Shown here: positions 58,787-64,000 of the stretch, piece after piece
Numbering within the stretch: the stretch's first letter is position 1
Layout of the letters: each line of letters starts with the position of its first letter
NCBI RefSeq assembly: GCF_009296315.1
Contig: NZ_WHLY01000002.1
Coordinates: forward strand, 868,001-932,000
Origin: Salmonirosea aquatica
GTDB taxonomy: Bacteria > Bacteroidota > Bacteroidia > Cytophagales > Spirosomataceae
Length of the DNA stretch: 64,000 bases
Reading direction: 5' to 3'
Position numbers and translations under genes: made by a program
The notes under the pieces: model-generated
What the model saw: only the letters and a program-made list of their open reading frames with translations
What the model was told of the DNA's origin: nothing
Database searches by the model: none

Positions 58787-59353
58787 TTAATGTACCTGAC
58801 TGATTGCCTTTTCATTTCCCCAAAAAGCTTTCCATACGGATTTATTCGCTTTTTTTACGCGCTTCATGTATTGTAACGAAGCCAGCATTTCGTCCATGGC
58901 GGGACCGATCATCCAAAGCGAGATCACCGCCGACGAGAGACATAGCGTACACCAGGCATCGAAAAGTACAGGCTGCAAAATCACCAGCACAATGCTGACC
59001 ACTCCGAGCGGTCCCACCGCCAGACCAAACACAATCACAATCCAGGGCATGGTACGCCAGCGTCCCGTGCCGCCGACAATACCCGAAACGACATCGACCA
59101 GATAGGAAATAGCGCCCAGGGCGGCATCGGGTATGGGGAGTAGGCGTGACACCGATGAGTTGAGGATTTTTTCGCTTCCATCGCCGAAGAAGGGTTCCCA
59201 GACGCTACTGAGCACCCGGAGCTGGTAGAGGGTAAGGTAGGTAGCGATACCCATTCCTCCCAGGGCCAGTACGATAATCGGGATGCGCTGGTTCCAGGCG
59301 GAAGGATTATAGCTCCAGTCAGGTGGAATTTGTGGATCGTCGTTATGATTCAT
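58787..59353 (-). CDS. VKOR-family membrane oxidoreductase domain
   Basis: A 188-aa membrane protein of the vitamin K epoxide reductase family. VLALGGMGIATYLTLYQLRVLSSVWEPFFGDGSEKILNSS and LLPIPDAALGAISYLVDVV fit the first half. The active-site pair is C135-x-x-C138 in DAWCTLCLSSAVISLWM. No other cysteine occurs in the protein, so the loop (shuttle) cysteine pair of classical VKORs is missing. Classical family members oxidise DsbA-like partners using quinone. It is in an operon with the SPW protein. Confidence 0.82.
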   Translation of the reverse strand: MNHNDDPQIPPDWSYNPSAWNQRIPIIVLALGGMGIATYLTLYQLRVLSSVWEPFFGDGSEKILNSSVSRLLPIPDAALGAISYLVDVVSGIVGGTGRWRTMPWIVIVFGLAVGPLGVVSIVLVILQPVLFDAWCTLCLSSAVISLWMIGPAMDEMLASLQYMKRVKKANKSVWKAFWGNEKAISQVH

Positions 59354-59555
59354 GGTCGTTGAAAGTTAGATGGATTACACGTGCGTTTTTCAAAAAACCG
59401 GTCCAATCCTACGGCATCTATCCCCAAAAGTTTACAATTTTCAGCTTTTTGCCCGTAACCTTGTGGCGTGTGGTCTGAGGGTTGAATAAGTATAAGCATT
59501 CAATTCGTAGCTTTGGAAGAAAATCAGTTCTTTCATTTATCCTCCCCTGTTTTCC

Positions 59556-60827
59556 ATGCAACAACGCATTCGTCCCGCCTTGCTGACGGCTACCCTGACG
59601 GGATTCGCCGCCCTGGCCGCCTTTACCGTAACAACCCACACCTACCCCCTGAGCGACCCCAGGGTTGCAGAAGAAATTAAAGTTCCGGCGGGATTTACCA
59701 CCATGGTTATTGCCGACGAACTGGGCGGAGCCCGCCACATGGTAGCTTCTAAAGAAGGTGATATTTACGTGAAACTTTCCCGCCTAAAAGATGGCAAGGG
59801 CCTTTACCGACTGCACGATTCCAATGGCGACGGGGTACCCGACCAGGCCACGAGCTTCGGTGACTACAAGGGTACGGGAGTAGCTATCAAAAACGGCTAC
59901 CTGTACGCTTCTTCAAACAGCGGAATTTTTCGGTACAAGCTCAACGAAAAAGGAGAAATCATCCAGCCCGAACAACCCGAAACCATCGTGACCGGCATGG
60001 TGGATACGGGTCGGGATAACTCCAAGTCCATTGCTTTGGATGACAAGGGGTACATCTACGTCAACATCGGGTCGTCCAATGATGCCTGCCGCGAGGCAGG
60101 TACCGGCAAGGGCATGATGCCCTGTACCCTGCTGGATACGGTAGGTGGAATCTGGCGGTTTAAGGCCGACATCAAGAACCAAACTCAGAAGGACGGCTTG
60201 CGCTACGCCACGGGCCTGAAAAACACGGTAGGTCTGGATTGGAACACGCAAACCAACTCGCTCTTTGTGTTGCAGCATGGGCGCGGACAGTTCCATGATT
60301 TTTATTCGCAATTCTATACGCCGCAGCAAAGCGCCCTGCTGCCCGCCGAAACGATGTACGAAGTTCACGAAGGCGACGATGCCGGCTGGCCTTATGTATA
60401 TTACGATCCCGTCAAGAAAAAGAAAATGCTGAATCCTGAATACGGCGGCGACGGCAAGAAAACCGGCGGAGAAAAAGCCCTCACGCCGCTGGCGGCTTTC
60501 CCGGCTCACTTCGGCCCTAACGGCCTGTTGTTTTATACGGGTACCCAGTTTCCGGCTAAATACAAAAACGGAGCTTTCATCGCCTTCCACGGGCAGAACT
60601 CTGAATTGAAAAAAGGGTACTTCGTCGCTTTTTTGCCCTTCAAAAACGGAAAACCGTCGGGTCCCTACGAAGTATTTGCGGATAATTTTGCGGGTCTCGA
60701 CCTGGCAAATCCCAGCGGTCCCGTCCAGCACCGCCCCTGCGGACTGGCCCAGGGGCCTGACGGCTCCCTGTACGTCTCGGACGATCTGAACGGTACTATT
60801 TACCGGATCGCCTACCAAAAGAAATAA
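59556..60827 (+). CDS. PQQ-type sugar (sorbosone) dehydrogenase, exported
   Basis: A 423-aa periplasmic protein with an N-terminal hydrophobic export segment (ALLTATLTGFAALAAFTV). The six-bladed propeller of the glucose/sorbosone dehydrogenase family is seen in FTTMVIADELGGARHMVASKEGDIYVKL, DGVPDQATSFGDYKGTGVAI, LRYATGLKNTVGLDWN, HEGDDAGWPYVYYDP and PCGLAQGPDGSLYVSDDLNGTIYRI. PQQ or a related cofactor is expected. A CREAGTGKGMMPC loop carries two Cys. It stands alone with its own terminator. Confidence 0.85.
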   Translation: MQQRIRPALLTATLTGFAALAAFTVTTHTYPLSDPRVAEEIKVPAGFTTMVIADELGGARHMVASKEGDIYVKLSRLKDGKGLYRLHDSNGDGVPDQATSFGDYKGTGVAIKNGYLYASSNSGIFRYKLNEKGEIIQPEQPETIVTGMVDTGRDNSKSIALDDKGYIYVNIGSSNDACREAGTGKGMMPCTLLDTVGGIWRFKADIKNQTQKDGLRYATGLKNTVGLDWNTQTNSLFVLQHGRGQFHDFYSQFYTPQQSALLPAETMYEVHEGDDAGWPYVYYDPVKKKKMLNPEYGGDGKKTGGEKALTPLAAFPAHFGPNGLLFYTGTQFPAKYKNGAFIAFHGQNSELKKGYFVAFLPFKNGKPSGPYEVFADNFAGLDLANPSGPVQHRPCGLAQGPDGSLYVSDDLNGTIYRIAYQKK

Positions 60828-60876
60828 TTCCAATCTGGCTCGATTCCATGCCATGGGATCGAGTCCTGCCAGTATC

Positions 60877-60910
60877 AAGTACCCCGAAAACTTCCGGGGT
60901 ACTTTTTTTA
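60877..60910 (+). terminator. Terminator after the sugar dehydrogenase
   Basis: Arms AAGTACCCCG and CGGGGTACTT around an eight-base loop, followed by seven T residues. Confidence 0.88.
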
Positions 60911-60970
60911 TGGTGGCTCAATAAAATTTGAACAGTACGGACAAGCTTATGCTTTGAGTTCGTCAGTGCT

Positions 60971-61186
60971 CTACACGGGAGAATACTCGGTGTATTCCTG
61001 GGTGCGAAGGTCGGCGAAGGCTTTTTCACGAGCACTGGAACTTTCAAACAACCAGATATCCGAACGACCACTGTAATAATTAAACACAATGGCCTCTTTC
61101 CCTCCATTCATGATTTTGGATATGGATTCAACCTGGGCGAGGTTGACCATGAACTCTGTTTTCTGTAAATGCGCAAATTTTGCCAT
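60971..61186 (-). CDS. Hypothetical 71-aa protein
   Basis: A small soluble protein (MAKFAHLQKTEFMVNLAQVESISKIMNGGKEAIVFNYYSGRSDIWLF...). The pattern of strands ending VFNYYSG and IWLFESS suggests a small beta-rich fold; it is not recognised. No neighbour is in the same direction. It is a plausible gene on composition only. Confidence 0.5.
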   Translation of the reverse strand: MAKFAHLQKTEFMVNLAQVESISKIMNGGKEAIVFNYYSGRSDIWLFESSSAREKAFADLRTQEYTEYSPV

Positions 61187-61473
61187 CGGTGACTATAATA
61201 CAAAGGTTAGCTCGCTAAGGTAGGTACCTTAACCGGACTTTGCCAATGCCGCAGGCCATGGCACAGAAATGTAGGGCCCTATCGCTGTTGGAATTCCGCT
61301 GGGAGATATCTTCCAAGCAATAGATAAGGTCGGTCTGACTGTTGGATGCGCAAAAAAATAGCATATTAACCTCTTGATATTCTAAGCATTGTAAAAATTT
61401 TATCTTTTATAGGGTACCCTACACATATACATTAAATCGATTAACGTTAACTTTCGTAAAAACAATTACGACC
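61187..61473. other. Intergenic region before the lysine-rich gene
   Basis: No gene is seen. The right half is AT-rich and includes tagggtaccctac at 61410 (a 12-base palindrome around GGTACC) and a second palindromic stretch ttaacgttaa at 61441. One or both may belong to the promoter region of the 35-aa gene. Confidence 0.4.
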
Positions 61474-61581
61474 ATGGCCAAAGGAATATCGCATCAAAAG
61501 GATGAGAAAAAGAAGTCGGAGAAAACTTTGAAAGAAAAACGCGCCGAAAAGAAGGAAAAGCAAAAAGCAAAGAAAGACTGA
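61474..61581 (+). CDS. 35-aa lysine-rich small protein
   Basis: An open frame ATG 61474 to TGA 61581 encodes 35 residues, of which about 15 are Lys and most others Glu, Ala or Gln (MAKGISHQKDEKKK, then ...LKEKRAEKKEKQKAKKD). It is preceded by an A-rich leader typical of this genome and closed by a strong terminator 12 bases downstream, so it has its own transcription unit. I recall similar short Lys/Glu peptides in Bacteroidota genomes, but no function is known to me. Confidence 0.7.
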   Translation: MAKGISHQKDEKKKSEKTLKEKRAEKKEKQKAKKD

Positions 61582-61592
61582 CATCCATCCAT

Positions 61593-61628
61593 AATCAGCG
61601 AAGAACGGGGTTCTTCGCTGATTTTTTT
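61593..61628 (+). terminator. Terminator after the 35-aa gene
   Basis: Arms AATCAGCGAAGAA and TTCTTCGCTGATT with a short GC-rich loop, then seven T residues. Confidence 0.9.
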
Positions 61629-61703
61629 GAAGGTACCCTGGGAGCAGGCTTCCGCCGGTCTCGTAGTAAATCTATCTGGCCCGCTGTGACGTACATCCGG
61701 TCT

Positions 61704-62681
61704 ATGCGAATCATTTTTTTGTTTCTCCTGCTCTGCGTACTGAACCCCAGTTGGTCTTCGGCCCAACGCATCGACCAAACGGCGGATTTCCGATTTCTTC
61801 CAAACGACAAGGGGTACTTCCGGTTTCATTACGACAACGATTTTTTTGCCATGGCTAAAACCGACTATTACTACACCCAAGGATACAGCTTCGAGGTAGG
61901 TAGTCCGGTTTTTCGGAAAAATCCGTTGTCCAAAATCCTGCTGCGTTTCAAAGAAAGTGAGCCTACCTACGGACTGGCCTTCGAGCATTTTGGCTTCACG
62001 CCTACCAGTATCCGCAGCAATGAAATTCTGGTGGGCGACCGCCCTTTCGCGGGGGTTATTCTGCTCAAATCTTTTGCTACCTCGGTCGATAAAGTACATA
62101 AGCAACGATTATCATCGGTGCTGAGTACCGGGATGATCGGCCCAGCCGCCTTTGCCGGACGGATGCAGGCTACCATCCACCACTGGTCGGGCGATGTAGA
62201 CCCACAGGGCTGGCAATATCAGATCCGAAACGACGTAGCGATCAACTACGAACTCAACCACGAGCGGCAACTGCTGGAGGTACCTCACATCGTCTCGATC
62301 CATTCCAACGCCCAGCTCCGGCTAGGTACCCTTTCTGACAAAGTGCAGGCGGGCTTTACGCTCACCCTGGGTAGGTTCGATTCGCCTCTGACTTCTTCCA
62401 TTCAGCGTTCAGGACACAATTTTCAGTTGTATTTGTACAGTCAGTCGCTGGGCGCTTCGGTCGGGTACGATGCTACGCTGCAAGGCGGGTTATTCAACCA
62501 AAATAGTCCGTACACGCTGAAAGCTTCCGAACTGAATCGATTTACTTTTCAAAATAACTATGGCGTTGTGGTTCAATTTTGGAAAATTTACGCCGAATAT
62601 TACCGAACCTACCTCAGCCGGGAATTCAAAACCGGCCGCGAGCATAGCTGGGGTGGCGTGAAGCTGGGCGTGGCGTTTTAA
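61704..62681 (+). CDS. LpxR-like lipid A 3'-O-deacylase
   Basis: A 325-aa outer-membrane protein. Signal peptide at residues 1-20 (FLFLLLCVLNPSWSSAQ). RFHYDNDFFAMAKTDYYYTQGYSFEVG contains the NDxF and the T-x-G segment of the LpxR family. VGDRPFAGVILL and the closing AEYYRTYLSREF...WGGVKLGVAF with a terminal Phe fit a 12-strand barrel. LpxR removes the 3'-acyloxyacyl chain of lipid A in a Ca2+-dependent way. Start chosen at ATG 61704; an ATG at 61686 adds six residues before the signal. Confidence 0.83.
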   Translation: MRIIFLFLLLCVLNPSWSSAQRIDQTADFRFLPNDKGYFRFHYDNDFFAMAKTDYYYTQGYSFEVGSPVFRKNPLSKILLRFKESEPTYGLAFEHFGFTPTSIRSNEILVGDRPFAGVILLKSFATSVDKVHKQRLSSVLSTGMIGPAAFAGRMQATIHHWSGDVDPQGWQYQIRNDVAINYELNHERQLLEVPHIVSIHSNAQLRLGTLSDKVQAGFTLTLGRFDSPLTSSIQRSGHNFQLYLYSQSLGASVGYDATLQGGLFNQNSPYTLKASELNRFTFQNNYGVVVQFWKIYAEYYRTYLSREFKTGREHSWGGVKLGVAF

Positions 62682-62703
62682 CTAATAACCTATACTAAAA
62701 TCG

Positions 62704-63093
62704 ATGAATAACCTCACCAAAATCCACCACATTGCCATTATCGCTTCCGATTATCAAAAGTCGAAGATCTTCTACACGGAAGTATTGGGTTTGACCGTCC
62801 TTCGGGAGGTGTACCGCGAAGCCCGGCAATCGTATAAATTGGATCTGGCGCTGGATGGTGAGTATATCATTGAACTTTTCTCTTTTCCCAATCCCCCCGC
62901 TCGGCCTTCCCGCCCGGAAGCTACCGGGCTTCGGCATCTGGCGTTCGAGGTAGGTGATCTGGATGCTACAATTCAGGAACTCACCAATCACGGCGTGGTA
63001 GCCGAGCCGGTCCGGGTGGATGAATTTACGCGGAAACGGTTTACGTTCATTGCCGATCCGGATGACCTGCCGATTGAATTTTATGAAAGATAG
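62704..63093 (+). CDS. VOC-family (glyoxalase-like) protein
   Basis: A 129-aa vicinal-oxygen-chelate protein. IHHIAIIASDYQKSKIFYTEVLGL supplies the first metal His, IELFSFP an acidic ligand, GLRHLAFEVGDLDATIQEL the second His, and LPIEFYE the last Glu. The closest group is the YaeR/SMU1112c-like branch, whose substrates are unknown. It follows the LpxR-like gene after 22 bases on the same strand, possibly one transcript. Confidence 0.87.
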   Translation: MNNLTKIHHIAIIASDYQKSKIFYTEVLGLTVLREVYREARQSYKLDLALDGEYIIELFSFPNPPARPSRPEATGLRHLAFEVGDLDATIQELTNHGVVAEPVRVDEFTRKRFTFIADPDDLPIEFYER

Positions 63094-63220
63094 CACACCT
63101 CCTTTTTTATAACGCACATGTTTTTAACGATCTAATCAAAACCTTCGGAGTACATATATTTTTCAGCTGGCTTGTCGTTGAAAGGTTATATCCTTTGCCC
63201 ATCCTAAACCTTTCATTCCT

Positions 63221-64000
63221 ATGCGACAGCCACTACCGTGTCTCCTCGTGCTGTGTCTAATGGCAGCAGGTACCCAAGACGTTTCGGCTTCCCACGTCCG
63301 GGCGGGCGAAATCACCGCCAAGCGAATCTCAAATACCTCGCTGACTTATGAAATCACCTTTACGGCTTACTACGACGTAGAAAACGGAAAAGGAGCGGCG
63401 GACGGGCAGAACAATGTCAGTTTTTATATCGGCGATGTAGGCCCCATCCAAGTCAACCGGAAAGTACCCTATCCCAACATTGGCAACGGCACTACCCGAA
63501 ACGAGTACACCTTTACTTATACGTTTCCGGCTCCGGGACGATTCACAATCTCGACCTCGATAATAAACCGAAATGCCAACATTTGTAATCTTGGTGGTGG
63601 AGACTCCGGGCAAATAGATTTTTTTGTCCGTACTACCCTTATCATCAATTCTTCCCTAGGTCTTAATCGCACTCCAGTGCTCTTGAACCCGCCGATCGAC
63701 CTGGCCGCCGTGGGCCAGCGCTACATTCATAATCCCGGAGCTTACGATGCCGATGGAGACAGCCTGGCTTATCGGCTGGTGGTTCCTCAGCGTAGCCTGT
63801 CGGCAGGAAAGGGAACTGACCTCGGCGTGTATGTACCACCCAACCGGCAAACGTCGTTTGGTCCACCCATCGGCGCCACTGAAGATGGCGCCACGCCTTC
63901 GACCTTTACGCTCGATTCGCTCACGGGTGATCTGGTGTGGGATGCGCCGACTAAGCCGTGTTTTTACAATGTCGCATTTGTGGTGGAAGAGTGGCGCAAT
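63221..64000 (+). CDS. Large secreted protein, partial (runs off right edge)
   Basis: From ATG 63221 a frame stays open for 260 codons to the window edge. The signal peptide (PCLLVLCLMAAGTQDVSA) is followed by SHVRAGEITAKRISNTSLTYEITFTAYYD, then a Cys-containing NANICNLGGG region and a DADGDSLAYRLV segment. This opening is typical of the gliding-motility-associated, C-terminally sorted secreted proteins of Cytophagales, which are often over 700 aa and exported by the type IX system (family knowledge; the sorting domain itself lies outside the window). Confidence 0.8.
   Translation, partial: MRQPLPCLLVLCLMAAGTQDVSASHVRAGEITAKRISNTSLTYEITFTAYYDVENGKGAADGQNNVSFYIGDVGPIQVNRKVPYPNIGNGTTRNEYTFTYTFPAPGRFTISTSIINRNANICNLGGGDSGQIDFFVRTTLIINSSLGLNRTPVLLNPPIDLAAVGQRYIHNPGAYDADGDSLAYRLVVPQRSLSAGKGTDLGVYVPPNRQTSFGPPIGATEDGATPSTFTLDSLTGDLVWDAPTKPCFYNVAFVVEEWRN

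Noticed and set aside
59913-60878. Open frame of about 320 aa antisense to the sugar dehydrogenase
   Set aside because: The sense gene is a clear family member; the antisense product has no motif and a skewed composition.
61494-62105. Open frame of about 200 aa antisense to the 35-aa gene and LpxR-like gene
   Set aside because: It crosses a terminator and two supported genes on the other strand, with no homology signal.
1-64000. CRISPR arrays, tRNA or rRNA genes, insertion sequences
   Set aside because: No regularly spaced repeats, no tRNA T-loop/acceptor pattern, no rRNA-like stretch and no transposase motif were seen by eye; a covariance-model search could still find a divergent RNA.

Overview
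The window looks like chromosome from a Gram-negative Bacteroidota, most likely order Cytophagales (Spirosomataceae/Dyadobacter-like). The reasons are a SusC/SusD pair, a second outer-membrane beta-barrel receptor, bacteroidete -7 promoter elements of the form TAnnTTTG ahead of several genes, A-rich leaders rather than strong Shine-Dalgarno sites, a CarB without the C-terminal regulatory domain, and a gliding-type secreted protein at the right edge. Genus is inference. Most of the window has mid-range GC. The left-most ~0.8 kb and many spacers between 36 and 43 kb are strongly AT-rich.

Layout. 0-0.85 kb: the edge of an AT-rich DUF4238 gene. 0.85-7.5 kb: kelch protein, a McrC nuclease subunit without McrB, a methyltransferase, a DUF1080 lipoprotein, a GH3-family protein and a small HExxH protein. 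7.8-15.6 kb: a large outer-membrane receptor, a frameshifted CPBP protease, a quinone-oxidoreductase-like enzyme, a LysM protein and purE/purK. 15.9-22.5 kb: SusC, SusD, an alkaline-phosphatase-superfamily hydrolase and a PhnZ-like iron oxygenase, which together suggest capture and breakdown of a phosphonate- or phosphoester-bearing substrate. 23-34.9 kb: a second oxidoreductase, a frameshifted alpha/beta hydrolase, a PadR-permease pair with a visible PadR-type operator, a truncated globin and a run of small cytoplasmic genes (SRPBCC, NTF2-like, three GNATs, methyltransferase, TVP38).

34.9-43.0 kb is the least explained part. It holds several genes I cannot assign, RuvB, a Vsr endonuclease, a VWA protein, a PIN-like protein coupled to an unknown partner, and an XRE-type regulator, separated by AT-rich promoters and ending in a perfect 19-bp hairpin. 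43-46.3 kb carries complex I genes nuoA, nuoB and nuoC, but nuoC is separated from nuoAB by an iron-storage module (an unknown 118-aa protein and ferritin behind a 33-bp palindrome) and a thioredoxin-fold ferredoxin; no nuoD follows. 46.3-64 kb: secreted proteins of unknown role, carB, an M28 peptidase, a class V aminotransferase, a DUF1223 protein, DNA repair genes nth and nfi, a VKOR-SPW pair, a PQQ sugar dehydrogenase, a 35-aa lysine-rich protein, an LpxR-like lipid A deacylase, a VOC protein and the start of a large secreted protein.

The strongest window-wide signal is the palindrome GGTACC. By hand I count about 109 copies against about 16 expected from chance at even base composition. 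Copies lie in all reading frames and in spacers, which makes it comparable to the HIP1 element of cyanobacteria. No tRNA, rRNA, CRISPR array or insertion sequence was recognised.
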